64,000 nucleotides of DNA from a candidate division Zixibacteria bacterium RBG-1 (GCA_000447245.1 AUYT01000001.1:1420001-1484000), one strand, 5' to 3'. Shown: positions 34,901-43,039, numbered from the stretch's first letter. Notes: generated by a model from the sequence alone, not told the origin. A program made the numbers and translations.

Positions 34901-35050
34901 AAAAGTTGTATCATTATTTCCGTTGGATTCAAAAAATGACTGGGGCTTGGATAAAAATTCTTCCTTCTTAAGTTTTTTGAACTCGGCATCCTGATGAAAC
35001 TCCGACAGGGTGCTCCAGTATTTTTTATGAGGGTTTTCTTTATTATTCAT
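31979..35050 (-). CDS. actB: Alternative complex III iron-sulfur subunit ActB
   Basis: 1023 residues, the fused form. A twin-arginine signal (FSRRDILKLAG at about 52-62) indicates export in folded form. The long middle part (about 85-740) resembles molybdopterin oxidoreductases but has lost the cofactor role in this family. The C-terminal part carries four iron-sulfur cluster motifs: CIGCNACVLACQ, CQHCENAPCETVCP, CIGTRYCSNNCP and CSFCTQR ... CQQTCP. It transfers electrons from the quinol site to the cytochromes. It begins two bases after actA. Confidence 0.95.
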   Translation of the reverse strand: MNNKENPHKKYWSTLSEFHQDAEFKKLKKEEFLSKPQSFFESNGNNDTTFSRRDILKLAGAAAVFTAAACARRPVEKIVPYLDPSEEVIPGKAVWYSSTSGTSDGCGMLVKTREGRPIKLEGNPDHPLNKGTLSAREQAAILDLYDPDRLKHPAKISAGQVLKSDWKSADTEIARSLKSAKGKMVLLTGTIHGPARKRLIREFLFSFSNAEHITFDALSEEEILEAQELCYGNRVLPRYRFDKAEALVFLGADPLASGHSKTEFAYGFGHQRKINSNQMSKVISFEPALSLTGQNADLHYLVKPQDLIKVGLALAHQLIVAEKKSKLASDLLVQNLLENYSAKKVETEIGLPEGTIKSVAADLWLARGRGLVYTGSLTVRDNSALALHLVTNLLNSALENEGNTVDGVQSVSQQSQGSYSELMNLISDMKSGKVEAVLIYGNNPAYGLPQSAGFEEALQKVKTKIYLGDRADETGSLCDFVLPSLHFLESWGDAEPQQSLYSLMQPTISPLHDNRGWEDSLLALMREIKGVALGKEYASWHDFLKDTWYKEIYLKNDLVASFEDFWISVLRQGLFDTVNRSAEKSSPRQFRTTALSNIGKIKNVDSKFTLALYTPAMQFDGRTNNNSWLLETPDPVSKIAWDNYVNIAPRTSVELGLQESDVVSLTVNGVTQEIPVHIQPGIHPEVFTVAVGWGREKVGRVGNNVGVNAFRWSKIQNRHLVSSSLPVEIKKTGKQIKLANVQGHNYINGRPVIYEATLAEYQKNPTAGRAGEEKLTSIWPSHPYEGHKWGMAIDLNSCIGCNACVLACQAENNIPVVGKEQVLRGREMAWIRIDRYYSGEPDNPEVVHQPMLCQHCENAPCETVCPVIATLHNEEGLNLQIYNRCIGTRYCSNNCPYKVRRFNWFDYNQDLATPLDLVLNPDVTVRTKGVMEKCSFCTQRIREAKENAKKENRQVRDGEMKTACQQTCPTQAILFGDLNDPDSQVTKLREDPRGYHVLEILNTRPSITYLTKIRNRPGASEKS

Positions 35051-35052
35051 TT

Positions 35053-35562
35053 TTAATTATGACAAGTATTACACTGAATGGAGGCTTTGTTTTCTCTGTG
35101 ACAGGTGACGCAATCCCCCATATTTAATCTTCTGAATTGATAAGCTACCTCCATCTTTTCCACCGGACCATGGCAGGTCTGGCAGGCAATCCCTTTGGCA
35201 ATGTGCATAGAATGATTAAAATAAACAAAATCCGGCACTCTGTGAATCCTGATCCATTCGATTACCTTTCCTTCGGAATAAGTCTTTCGCAAATTTTGGA
35301 TATTGGGTTTACCGGTAGCTACCATATTGTGGCATCCCATACAAGTGTGCATGGAGGGAACCGTGGCTGCGGTACTCCTTTCAGCATTGCTGTGGCAGTA
35401 TAGACAGGGAATTTTATTATCCCCGGCATGAATTTTGTGACTGAACGGAAAGGGTTGTACCGGCGCATAACCACGGTTATTATTCATCTCTGTAAAGACA
35501 TTCCAGGTCAGATATAAAAATATGACCGCCACTGCCAGCAAAATTTTGCTCTTGGTGCTCAT
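35053..35562 (-). CDS. actA: Alternative complex III multiheme cytochrome c ActA
   Basis: 169 residues. A single N-terminal membrane helix (ILLAVAVIFLYLTWNVF) is followed by five CxxCH heme motifs: CLYCHS, CMGCHN, CQTCHG, CVTCHR and CNTCHN. The pentaheme count and the FNHSMHIAKG motif are typical of ActA. It is the first gene of the respiratory operon, behind a strong promoter at 35660-35687. Confidence 0.95.
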   Translation of the reverse strand: MSTKSKILLAVAVIFLYLTWNVFTEMNNNRGYAPVQPFPFSHKIHAGDNKIPCLYCHSNAERSTAATVPSMHTCMGCHNMVATGKPNIQNLRKTYSEGKVIEWIRIHRVPDFVYFNHSMHIAKGIACQTCHGPVEKMEVAYQFRRLNMGDCVTCHRENKASIQCNTCHN

Positions 35563-35659
35563 TTTAACTCATAACTTTTTCCAAATTGCTTGCACCTTTT
35601 TTCACAAGCACACGTCTAAAAAAACTTTCCTCTTTAGGAGCTCATAAAATTTAGCGCAT

Positions 35660-35687
35660 ATTATAATAAATCATTTTATTTTGTCAA
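35660..35687 (-). promoter_or_regulatory. Strong sigma-70 promoter of the respiratory operon
   Basis: TTGACA (35687-35682), 16-bp spacer, TATAAT (35665-35660) on the minus strand, about 95 bp before actA. Both boxes match consensus perfectly. It would drive the 14.5-kb run from actA to coxIII. Confidence 0.75.
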
Positions 35688-35839
35688 GAATTATTCTTAA
35701 TATCAATTGGATTTGTGGATTTACTTGATTTTTTATTTGACTTTAAGCTGTGTTAATCTTAGTGGAACTCAAATTGAAGGTTTTAATTTTTTTTAGATAG
35801 TTTTCAGTGCCTGTCACTTGGTTGTCACGGAATTACTTT

Positions 35840-35911
<72 letters not shown>

Positions 35912-35960
35912 GGAAACTTTGTTTTCTTTATCTCAAATCCTTAATCCCTGCTTTTAAAAG

Positions 35961-36033
35961 AGCGGGAAACGGGATTCGAACCCGCGACATTCACCTTGGC
36001 AAGGTGACGCTCTACCAACTGAGCTATTCCCGC
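35961..36033 (-). tRNA. tRNA-Gly (GCC)
   Basis: 73 nt cloverleaf: acceptor GCGGGAA/TTCCCGC, anticodon stem-loop CACCTTGCCAAGGTG giving GCC, T-arm GGTTCGAATCC. It lies 49 bp upstream of tRNA-Cys, probably co-transcribed. Confidence 0.95.
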
Positions 36034-36079
36034 AAGAGTATTCATGCTGTTTAATACGTTAAAACTAGTTTGCAGAAAT

Positions 36080-36107
36080 AAAATACAGTATCTCCTGTTT
36101 TTGTCAA
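36080..36107 (-). promoter_or_regulatory. Promoter of the tRNA-Gly/tRNA-Cys unit
   Basis: TTGACA (36107-36102), 16-bp spacer, TATTTT (36085-36080), about 45 bp before tRNA-Gly on the minus strand. Confidence 0.6.
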
Positions 36108-36133
36108 GTTCATTTTGAAACTGACCTCTCCCC

Positions 36134-36212
36134 AATGTGGTGAGTTAATAGACTACTGTCATAGTCTATGCAGTAGACTATCGAACCATTCTCTCTCCTT
36201 AAAGGAGAGGGT
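36134..36212. repeat. Degenerate GGTGAG/TCGAACCATT repeat with inserted palindrome
   Basis: GTGGTGAG (36134) and TCGAACCATT (36181) flank an inverted repeat TAGACTAC...GTAGACTA. A CTCTCCTTAAAGGAGAGGG palindrome follows at 36193-36211. GTGGTGAG ... TCGAACCATT also occurs at 55661-55708 with different DNA between. Confidence 0.55.
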
Positions 36213-36259
36213 TTAAAACTCCTGTATTGCTGATTATAAAAGTAAGGATTTGCCCTTAG

Positions 36260-36430
36260 TTATTTCAACAACCAGGCATCCAAGCTTAGAAGAAAGATTA
36301 AAAAGAATAATAACAGCATCGCTGGTCCGGTAAAGCCGGATTGCAAGAAGGTGTAGATTAAACCTAAAAGGGAAAAAATGTTTATGCAGAATAAAACAAA
36401 ATTAAAGGAAAAGGATTTCTCTTGAGTCAT
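36260..36430 (-). CDS. Small membrane protein, TPR-cassette copy 1
   Basis: 56 residues: MTQEKSFSFN, then a nearly continuous hydrophobic stretch forming two short membrane helices around a QSGFTGP turn, ending LDAWLLK. It is about 85 percent identical by eye to the protein at 38156-38326, with differences that are mostly conservative or synonymous, so selection on the protein is likely. It follows a TPR gene on the same strand, as does its paralogue. AAGGGAAT lies upstream of the ATG. Function unknown; perhaps a membrane partner of the TPR protein. Confidence 0.7.
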   Translation of the reverse strand: MTQEKSFSFNFVLFCINIFSLLGLIYTFLQSGFTGPAMLLLFFLIFLLSLDAWLLK

Positions 36431-36563
36431 GTCAGGTTATTCCCTTAACCTATATTACACTTGGGAATGGCTACGCCATAGTGTAACTAAAGGTGAGGTT
36501 TAACTTCATCCCAGTAAGAGAGGAGACCAGCCCCTCCCTTACTAGGTAACAGCACTTAAACAC

Positions 36564-37997
36564 TTATTTTCCTACTAACTTTACAAATTCCGGGTCACTG
36601 CGCAGATTGTCAAAAGCTTTAGAACCTCTGGCCGTCTCTACAAATACCCGATCCATTTCAATCGCTTTTTTCAGATTTCTTACAGCTTCGCTTTTTCGAT
36701 TCAATCTGGAATTACAGGCGGCAATATGATAGTAGGCATCCGCGGCCGGTTTTATTTCCACGGCCTGATTGAACTTATTAATGGCTTCGTCATAGCGGGC
36801 TAATTTCTCTAAAGCCCAGCCCCAGTTATAATAAGAGTTATCATGTCTGGGGTTAATGGAGGTGGCTTTCTGATATTTCTCAATGGCTTCGGTATACCTG
36901 CCCAAGTCACCCAGGGCTACACCCCAGTTGTAATAAGCCGAAGTATACTGGGGGTCAAGCTCCACGGCCTTTCGGTATTTCTCGACCGACTCATTATATC
37001 TGCCTAAGCGGTCCAGAGTCCAGCCCCAGTTGTAATGAGCATCGGCATAGCCGGGTCTAAGTTCAACCGTCTTTTTGTATTTCTCTAAGGCCTCTTCATA
37101 TCTGCCCAAGCTCCCCAGATTCCATCCCCAGTTATAGTAAGACTGGGCATCAGAGGGGTTAAGCTCGACTGCTTTTCTAATTTTCACTATGGCGTCTTCA
37201 TAACGACCTAATTCACCCAAAGACCATCCCCAATTGCTGAAAGCTAAGGCATAATTGGGATCGATTTCGGTAGCTCTTTTTAACTTCTCAATGGCTTCTT
37301 CATGCCGACCTAATTCTCCCAAGCTCCAGCCCCAGTTGTTGTAAGCCTTGGAATCATAAGGGTCCAGCTCGGTTGCTTTTCTGCAGTAATCTATGGCTTC
37401 GGTGTGTCTGCCTAATTCTCCTAAAGACCAGCCCAGGTTGGTGTAAGCTAGGGCATAGTTCCGGTCAATATCGATGGCTTTTTTTAACTTTTCAATCGCT
37501 TCTTCATGTCGGTCCAACTCCCCTAAGGTCCAGCCCCAGTTGTTGTAAGCATCGGCGTAGTTGGGATTGAGCTCGGTTGCTCTTCTGTATTTTTCTATAG
37601 CTTCTTCATACCGACCTACCTGACTTAAGGACCAGCCCCAGTTGTAAAAAGCATCTGACTGGGGGTCGAGTTCGGCTGATCTTTTGTACTTGTCGATGGC
37701 TTCGCTGTAGCGACCTAATTTACCCAAAGCCCAGCCCCAGTTGTAATAAACGTCTGAATAACTGGGTCTTAGCTCAATTGCTCTACGGTATTTTTCTATG
37801 GCTTCTTCATACCGTCCTAAGTCACCTAAAGCTACTCCCCAGTCGTAATAAGCGCCAGCATCGTTGGGATTGTTCTGGGCTATTCTTTTATAGTCGTCTA
37901 AGCTTTTTTGGGCGTTTGCGGTAAGCGGGAAAACCAGGTTTATTAACAGAAGTGCCAAGAATATGGTTAGGGGAAACTTAAAAGAATTTAATTTCAT
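36564..37997 (-). CDS. Secreted TPR-repeat protein 1
   Basis: 477 residues. A signal peptide (hydrophobic core FLALLLINLVFPLTANA) is followed by twelve TPR units of 34 residues with the pattern YYNWGWxLGxLGRYEEAIEKYRKAVELxP. The Trp-Gly-Trp at the start of most helices is unusually constant. The last unit passes into a capping segment FDNLRSDPEFVKLVGK. It should form a periplasmic or extracellular superhelix that binds peptides or proteins. Its close relative lies upstream. The repeats are visible as a 102-bp period in the DNA. Confidence 0.85.
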   Translation of the reverse strand: MKLNSFKFPLTIFLALLLINLVFPLTANAQKSLDDYKRIAQNNPNDAGAYYDWGVALGDLGRYEEAIEKYRRAIELRPSYSDVYYNWGWALGKLGRYSEAIDKYKRSAELDPQSDAFYNWGWSLSQVGRYEEAIEKYRRATELNPNYADAYNNWGWTLGELDRHEEAIEKLKKAIDIDRNYALAYTNLGWSLGELGRHTEAIDYCRKATELDPYDSKAYNNWGWSLGELGRHEEAIEKLKRATEIDPNYALAFSNWGWSLGELGRYEDAIVKIRKAVELNPSDAQSYYNWGWNLGSLGRYEEALEKYKKTVELRPGYADAHYNWGWTLDRLGRYNESVEKYRKAVELDPQYTSAYYNWGVALGDLGRYTEAIEKYQKATSINPRHDNSYYNWGWALEKLARYDEAINKFNQAVEIKPAADAYYHIAACNSRLNRKSEAVRNLKKAIEMDRVFVETARGSKAFDNLRSDPEFVKLVGK

Positions 37998-38155
37998 TTT
38001 ACCTCTCCTTTCTGGTTGAGTTTTTCTTAACCTTTTCTATCTTTTCGGCTTAAACAGGGAGAAAGTTTACGCACTTTTCTATTATTGAGGAGAGGGGAAA
38101 TGATTACTCCCCACTCTGAAGGAAGGGTTGGTTTACCACCAGCGGGATGAACTGT

Positions 38156-38326
38156 TTATCTCAGAATCCAGGCCCCTAAGCTTAATAAGAAGATTAAAAA
38201 GAAAAGTAAGAGCAAAACCGGCTCGGTGAAGCCGGATTGAAGGAAGGTGTAGATTAGACCTAACAGGGAGAAAATGTTTATGCAGAATAAGACAAAATTA
38301 TATGAAAAGGATTTTTCTTGTGGCAT
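38156..38326 (-). CDS. Small membrane protein, TPR-cassette copy 2
   Basis: 56 residues, paralogue of the protein at 36260-36430: MPQEKSFSYNFVLFCINIFS, then the QSGFTEP turn and a second hydrophobic stretch ending GAWILR. It lies after the second TPR gene on the same strand. AAGGGAATT stands upstream of the ATG. Conservation between the two copies at protein level, with scattered third-base changes, argues for a real gene. Confidence 0.7.
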   Translation of the reverse strand: MPQEKSFSYNFVLFCINIFSLLGLIYTFLQSGFTEPVLLLLFFLIFLLSLGAWILR

Positions 38327-38337
38327 AGAGATATAAT

Positions 38338-38413
38338 TCCCTTGACCTCACCCTATCCCTCTCCTACAGGAGAGGGAACATCTCCTCCCCTGTAGGGGAG
38401 GATTAAGGTGGGG
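38338..38413. repeat. CTCTCC/GGAGAGGG palindromic repeat
   Basis: Two nested palindromes, CCCTCTCCTACAGGAGAGGG and CTCCCCTGTAGGGGAG, between the TPR gene and the small membrane protein gene. Related copies: 36193-36211, 43005-43036, 56958-56985 and 58203-58276. Confidence 0.65.
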
Positions 38414-38417
38414 TCAG

Positions 38418-39713
38418 TTACTCCTCCACTAATTTTTTAAATTCTGGGTCATTGCGAATGTTGTCAAAGGATTTTGCGGTTTTGGCTTTTTCTTTGTTTT
38501 TAGGGTCAAGTTCAATAGCTTTCTTCAAATTTTTAATGGCTTCATCTTTTTGGTTCAAGATTGAATTCAACATAGCAAGAACTACGTATGCCTCTGAGAA
38601 GTTAGGATTAATCTCAACTGCCTTCTTATATTTCTCTAACGCCTCCTCATTCCTGCCTAAACTCACTAAAGCGATTCCCCAATTGTAATAAGCATCCGCA
38701 TACTTAGGATTAATCTCCACTGCCTTCTTAAACTTCTCTATCGCCTCCTTATTCCGGCCTAAGTCCACTAAATCCATTCCCCAATTCACTAAAGCCACTA
38801 CCCAATTGTTATAAGCCTTTGCATACTTAGGATTAATCTCCACCGCCTTCTTAAACTTCTCTATCGCCTCTTCATAACGACCTAAATTACCTAAAGCCGC
38901 TCCCCAATTAGAATAAGCCTCTGCAAACTCAGGATTAATCTCCACCGCCTTCTTAAACTTCTCTATCGCCTCCTCATTCCGACCTAAATTCACCAAAGCC
39001 ACTCCCCAATTGTAATAGGCCTCTGCATTAATAGTATTAATCTCCGCCGCCTTTTGAAACTTCTCTATCGCCTCCTTATCCCGACCTAAGTTCACTAAAG
39101 CCACTCCCCAATTAGAATAAGCGTCCCCATACTTAGCATACTTAGGATTAATCTCCACCGCCTTCTCAAATTTCTCTATCGCCTCCTTATCCCGACCTAA
39201 GTTCACTAAAGCCACTCCCCAATTAGAATAAGCCCCTCCATACTTAGGATCAATCTCCACCACCTTTTGAAATTTTTCAATCGCCTCCTCATTCCGACTT
39301 AAATTCAATAAAGCCGCACCCCAATTGTTGTAAGCCCAGGAACTGTCCCCGCTTTCGGTCGCAATAGATAATACTTTTCTCACCTCACCAATAGTTTCTT
39401 CATATCTTTCTTGCAAGTAATAATTATATGCCATCACCTTATGCACATCCATTCCAAAAATTTGATTTTGTAATTTTTCATAAAGCTCAATAGACTTTTT
39501 AGCATCTGATTTTGTAATCTCTTTTACTTGTTTTTCAAAATCTTCCGGTACAAATCCTTTTTGCTTATCTATCTGATTTCTGAATGTAACTACTATATCC
39601 TTATAATCCTTATATTCGATTTTCTCAATTTTATTTAATAGTACCAAAACGAATAACAAAGCAATTACCAAAAATACTGCTCCCCACTTTAGCAGCAATC
39701 CTTTATTCCTCAT
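38418..39713 (-). CDS. Membrane-anchored TPR-repeat protein 2
   Basis: 431 residues. One N-terminal membrane helix (WGAVFLVIALLFVLVLLN), a charged linker (about 30-120), then eight TPR units with the pattern YxNWGVALVNLGRxEEAIEKFKKAVEINP. One unit (about residue 300) carries an 8-9 residue insertion (NWVVALVNWGMDLVDLG). The C-terminal cap FDNIRNDPEFKKLVEE matches that of the other TPR protein, so the two genes are duplicates that diverged, one secreted and one anchored. Repeat units are very similar at DNA level, which favours unequal recombination. Confidence 0.85.
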   Translation of the reverse strand: MRNKGLLLKWGAVFLVIALLFVLVLLNKIEKIEYKDYKDIVVTFRNQIDKQKGFVPEDFEKQVKEITKSDAKKSIELYEKLQNQIFGMDVHKVMAYNYYLQERYEETIGEVRKVLSIATESGDSSWAYNNWGAALLNLSRNEEAIEKFQKVVEIDPKYGGAYSNWGVALVNLGRDKEAIEKFEKAVEINPKYAKYGDAYSNWGVALVNLGRDKEAIEKFQKAAEINTINAEAYYNWGVALVNLGRNEEAIEKFKKAVEINPEFAEAYSNWGAALGNLGRYEEAIEKFKKAVEINPKYAKAYNNWVVALVNWGMDLVDLGRNKEAIEKFKKAVEINPKYADAYYNWGIALVSLGRNEEALEKYKKAVEINPNFSEAYVVLAMLNSILNQKDEAIKNLKKAIELDPKNKEKAKTAKSFDNIRNDPEFKKLVEE

Positions 39714-39727
39714 CTGCTTATAGACTT

Positions 39728-41212
39728 TTAAGATTTCCTCGCCAACCTAAACACCTCCACATACTTCTCCGCCGCACTCCTCCAGGAAAAATCCTTCTCC
39801 ATCCCCCTTTTCATCAAATCCTCCCAAACTTTCTTATTCTTATAAGTCTCAATAGCCCATCTGACTGCCTCCAGAAACTCCAAAGGGTCATAATGCATAA
39901 ACACAAACCCGCTCCCGGTATTTTTCTTAGGGTCAAAATTTTCAATCGTATCCGCCAGACCGCCGGTGTAACGGAGCACAGGCACCGTCCCATATTTCAA
40001 AGAATAGATCTGGTTCAATCCGCAGGGCTCGTAACGGGAAGGCATCAAATATATATCCGAGCCGGTTTCAATCAGATGAGCCAACTTATCATCAAAAGTA
40101 AAAAAACATTTAAATTTCTTAGAATATTTTTTCTCCAAATCCGCCAGGGTCTTCTCGTGCTTCTTATCCCCGGTTCCCAACAAAACCAGCTTAACATCCA
40201 TAGCGAACAAATCTTCTGCAATCTCTTCTAGGAGGTCCAATCCCTTTTGCGCCACCAAGCGGGATATGATTCCTAAAACCGGAATCTCCAAATTAAGGGG
40301 TACAAAACCACACTTCTCCCACAAGCTTTGCTTGTTTTTCTTTTTGCCGGATAAATCATCCTTGCTGTAATTATAAGGAATCAAAGGGTCGGTCTCCGGG
40401 GACCATTCGGTTTCATCCACGCCGTTTAGAATCCCGTATAAATCCAAATTTCTCTGCCTGATTACATCTTCCAAGCCGTAGCCGAAATCATGAGTCGACT
40501 GAATTTCCACCGCATAGGTTTCCGAAACCGTTGTAAGCGCATCGGCGTATAGGATTCCGGCTTTTAAAAAACAGAGCTTCCCTTTATGTTCAAATTTAGT
40601 TTTTTCTGAAGCCAGCTCTGTCGGCAATCCCAGCTTGGCAAAACTTTCTTTCGGATAATTTCCCTGATAGGCAATATTTTGAATGGTGAAGGCCGAGCCG
40701 ATCGACTGGAAGAAGGAGTCCTTCTGATAAATAGTTTTCAAAAAAGCCGGCACCAGGGCAGATTGATATTCATGGGGATTTATCACATCCGGCTGGAAAC
40801 CGACTGCCTTTAAAGCCTCCAAGGCCGCTTTGGAGAATAAAATGAATCTTTCATCATTATCCGGATAATCCAGACCAGTGGTAGGGTCCTGGTACATTCC
40901 ATCCCGGGCAAAATATTTGTCACAGGAGATTAAGAAACATTCAACCGAACTATCTGGCAGCTGGCAGGATTTTACTTGAATTGTTTCAACTTGAGAACCT
41001 AAAGCTATCTTAAGGGGTGGGGAGTTTACCGAAGTCAAATTATACAAACCTTCATCAATGTTTTTATATTTGGGCAAGATGACTTTGACCTGGTGTCCTA
41101 AGAGGGCTAAATTTTTAGCCAAAGCCCAGCAGACATCTGCCAGCCCTCCGGTTTTTGCCAGAGGAAAAATCTCCGGAGTGATAAGGGCAATTTTCAGATT
41201 TTCAGTTTTCAA
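39728..41212 (-). CDS. glgA: Glycogen synthase (ADP-glucose type, GT5)
   Basis: 494 residues, normal length. It elongates alpha-1,4-glucan from ADP-glucose. The N-terminal KTGGLADVCWALAKNL is the family's KTGGL substrate loop; NPHEYQSALVPAFLKT corresponds to the HDWQ region; ISRLVAQKGLDLL starts the second Rossmann domain; PSRYEPCGLNQIYSLKYGTVPVLRYTGGLADT is the catalytic E ... GGL stretch (given here only as landmarks around residues 385-420). The start is TTG with AAGGAGGGT seven bases upstream. It is directly downstream of nothing related; the glycosyltransferase cluster begins after it. Confidence 0.95.
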   Translation of the reverse strand: MKTENLKIALITPEIFPLAKTGGLADVCWALAKNLALLGHQVKVILPKYKNIDEGLYNLTSVNSPPLKIALGSQVETIQVKSCQLPDSSVECFLISCDKYFARDGMYQDPTTGLDYPDNDERFILFSKAALEALKAVGFQPDVINPHEYQSALVPAFLKTIYQKDSFFQSIGSAFTIQNIAYQGNYPKESFAKLGLPTELASEKTKFEHKGKLCFLKAGILYADALTTVSETYAVEIQSTHDFGYGLEDVIRQRNLDLYGILNGVDETEWSPETDPLIPYNYSKDDLSGKKKNKQSLWEKCGFVPLNLEIPVLGIISRLVAQKGLDLLEEIAEDLFAMDVKLVLLGTGDKKHEKTLADLEKKYSKKFKCFFTFDDKLAHLIETGSDIYLMPSRYEPCGLNQIYSLKYGTVPVLRYTGGLADTIENFDPKKNTGSGFVFMHYDPLEFLEAVRWAIETYKNKKVWEDLMKRGMEKDFSWRSAAEKYVEVFRLARKS

Positions 41213-41265
41213 GACACCCTCCTTTTAAACTAAATTTTGAAAAAGGCATAAATTTTTGGCCGAAT

Positions 41266-41292
41266 AAAAAAGCGGGGAATAAACCCCGCCTT
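41266..41292 (-). terminator. Rho-independent terminator after the NTPase gene
   Basis: Hairpin GCGGGG-TTTATT-CCCCGC followed by TTTTTT on the minus strand, about 70 bp after the NTPase stop and 55 bp before the glgA start. Confidence 0.85.
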
Positions 41293-41362
41293 CTATACTC
41301 GGTCTTTTTGAATATTTCACACTTTCTGACATGAGTTCAGGGATTTAGCACATTTTAAATTC

Positions 41363-41875
41363 CTAATCGCCATCCAATTTTTTCGAGATTTGCTCCAGCA
41401 AACTTCCTCTGTTTTCTGGCGTGACCGTAACTAATTCCACATCTTTTCTTTTTTTCAGTTTATCCAGTTGGGGATGTTCGGTGTAAAGAACGGTTGCCAA
41501 AACTTTATTCTTGGAATCCAGGGCTTTCTGGACTACTTCTAAAAATTTGGGGGAAAGCAGTTCCATCTTGCCGATTTCATCAATGACAATGATTTTATCT
41601 GAACAAATGGCCTCCTCGATTTCCTTTATTCCTATTTCTTCAAAGTCCCGCAGGTTGACTTTGTATTTACCAATTTTGTAGATCGAGGGGAAATTCTGGT
41701 GAGCCAAAATAGCTGATTTACCGGAAAAAGTAATGAGAGAAAAACCGACCCGGTCCCCGTTTTGCATAATCTGGGAGGTAAAAAATCCGGCGATAGGGGA
41801 TTTAAGCTCAAAGGCAATATTTTTTATCAAAGTGGTTTTACCAGATTTGGGTAACCCGGTCAAGAGAATGTTCAC
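41363..41875 (-). CDS. THEP1-like nucleoside triphosphatase
   Basis: 170 residues. P-loop NTPase of the THEP1/DUF265 family: Walker A GLPKSGKTT at residues 7-15, the family's AGFFTSQIM segment after the first helix, Walker B IIVIDEIGKMELLSPKF, and a C-terminal strand VLATVLYTEHP. Length agrees with the family. The start is GTG with AGGT upstream. It stands alone on its strand. Physiological role is unsettled for the whole family. Confidence 0.9.
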   Translation of the reverse strand: MNILLTGLPKSGKTTLIKNIAFELKSPIAGFFTSQIMQNGDRVGFSLITFSGKSAILAHQNFPSIYKIGKYKVNLRDFEEIGIKEIEEAICSDKIIVIDEIGKMELLSPKFLEVVQKALDSKNKVLATVLYTEHPQLDKLKKRKDVELVTVTPENRGSLLEQISKKLDGD

Positions 41876-41974
41876 ACCTGTAAAATATACAATATTTTTT
41901 ATAAAGCAAGTATTTCAAAGAAATTCCCGACTTCTCCTTATATTTTTCCCATATATTGCAGAAGCAGATTTCTG

Positions 41975-42003
41975 TTGGCTAATTAACTTTTGTTTTTTAT
42001 ATT
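41975..42003 (+). promoter_or_regulatory. Promoter of the DUF5668/CPBP operon
   Basis: TTGGCT (41975-41980), 17-bp spacer, TATATT (41998-42003), 21 bp before the ATG; the AGGAGG ribosome site lies between. Confidence 0.55.
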
Positions 42004-42024
42004 ACTGCAAATTCAGGAGGAAAA

Positions 42025-42228
42025 ATGGAGCAAAACTCTAAAAAAGACAGTCGCAGCAATTTAATCGGAGGAATAATTCTAATAGGAGTAGGGTTTATAT
42101 TTTTATTGTCTAATCTGGGTATTGTCCCCCACGTCGGCACCATGTGGCCCCTGTTTTTAATCATTGTGGGAATCGCCATCATAGTGGGCGGGAGCAGAAG
42201 AAAGAAAAAAGATTCTGGCACAAGTTAA
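42025..42228 (+). CDS. DUF5668/LiaF-type small membrane protein
   Basis: 67 residues. Two membrane helices: LIGGIILIGVGFIFLLSNLG and WPLFLIIVGIAIIVGG separated by a short loop, with a basic tail RRKKKD. This matches the DUF5668/LiaF-transmembrane pattern of WPLxLIxxG. AGGAGGAAAA lies directly before the ATG. It is 50 bp upstream of the CPBP protease gene on the same strand. Confidence 0.85.
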   Translation: MEQNSKKDSRSNLIGGIILIGVGFIFLLSNLGIVPHVGTMWPLFLIIVGIAIIVGGSRRKKKDSGTS

Positions 42229-42277
42229 GGGAATACTTTTCAGTATTTTCAAATTTAAATTAGAAAAACCTTCTTAA

Positions 42278-42997
42278 ATGGATGAGATTCACTTGCCGGT
42301 CGAACCAATATCCTCAGAAAAAAAGCCCGTACCCAGCATAACCTATTTTACGGTCTTTTTTTTATTGATTGGCTGGCCCCTGATTTCATTAGTCTTTATG
42401 GGAGATTATTCTCCCCAAGATTTCAGTTTCCAGGATTTGGCCTATCAGGTTTACATCCCCACTATTGTAATTGAATGGCTTTTATTTTTATTGATTCTGC
42501 TGACAGTAAAAAAAGAAGAAGGTAAATTTTCACTGTCACAAATTGGCTTCAATCAGTTCAATCTCAAAAATCTATTCTTGAGTTTTGCTTTTGTAATTGT
42601 TTCTAATATCATTTTAGTGGGAGTGGCCTTGGTAATGAAAGGAGTGGGGATTTTGCCTCAAAAAGATATAAGTTTTTTAATGCCCCAGTCTCCCGCTGAG
42701 AAACTTTTGTGGATTTTTATGTCCTTCTCGGCTGCGGTCAGCGAGGAAGCTGCTTTCAGAGGGTATCTTTTGACCAAACTGAATTTATGGATCAAGAATA
42801 TCTGGTTTATTGCTATTTTATCCAGCTTAGCCTTCGGTATGGGACATATTTATCAAGGAGTTGGGGGAGTGATTTTGACCGCACTTTATGGATTTTTCTT
42901 TGCCATTTTATTTTTATGGAAAAGAACTTTAGCCCCTTGTATTTTCGCCCATTTTATGCAGGATGCCGCTGTGGTGTTTTATCAGTGGCAGGTCTGA
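42278..42997 (+). CDS. CPBP family intramembrane metalloprotease
   Basis: 239 residues, about seven membrane helices. Rce1-like (CAAX/bacteriocin-processing) motifs in order: SEEAAFRGYL (EExxxR, about 155-160), AFGMGHIYQG (FxxxH), and CIFAHFMQDA (HxxxD). These provide the catalytic Glu pair and metal-binding His. The substrate is unknown. Co-directional with the small membrane protein gene in front of it. Confidence 0.9.
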   Translation: MDEIHLPVEPISSEKKPVPSITYFTVFFLLIGWPLISLVFMGDYSPQDFSFQDLAYQVYIPTIVIEWLLFLLILLTVKKEEGKFSLSQIGFNQFNLKNLFLSFAFVIVSNIILVGVALVMKGVGILPQKDISFLMPQSPAEKLLWIFMSFSAAVSEEAAFRGYLLTKLNLWIKNIWFIAILSSLAFGMGHIYQGVGGVILTALYGFFFAILFLWKRTLAPCIFAHFMQDAAVVFYQWQV

Positions 42998-43039
42998 GAC
43001 TAACTCCTCCCTTACCCTCCCTTGAAGGAGAGGGTAATA

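Noticed and set aside
36564-39713. Regular 102-bp repeats as a possible CRISPR or satellite
   Set aside because: They are the DNA image of 34-residue TPR units in open reading frames.
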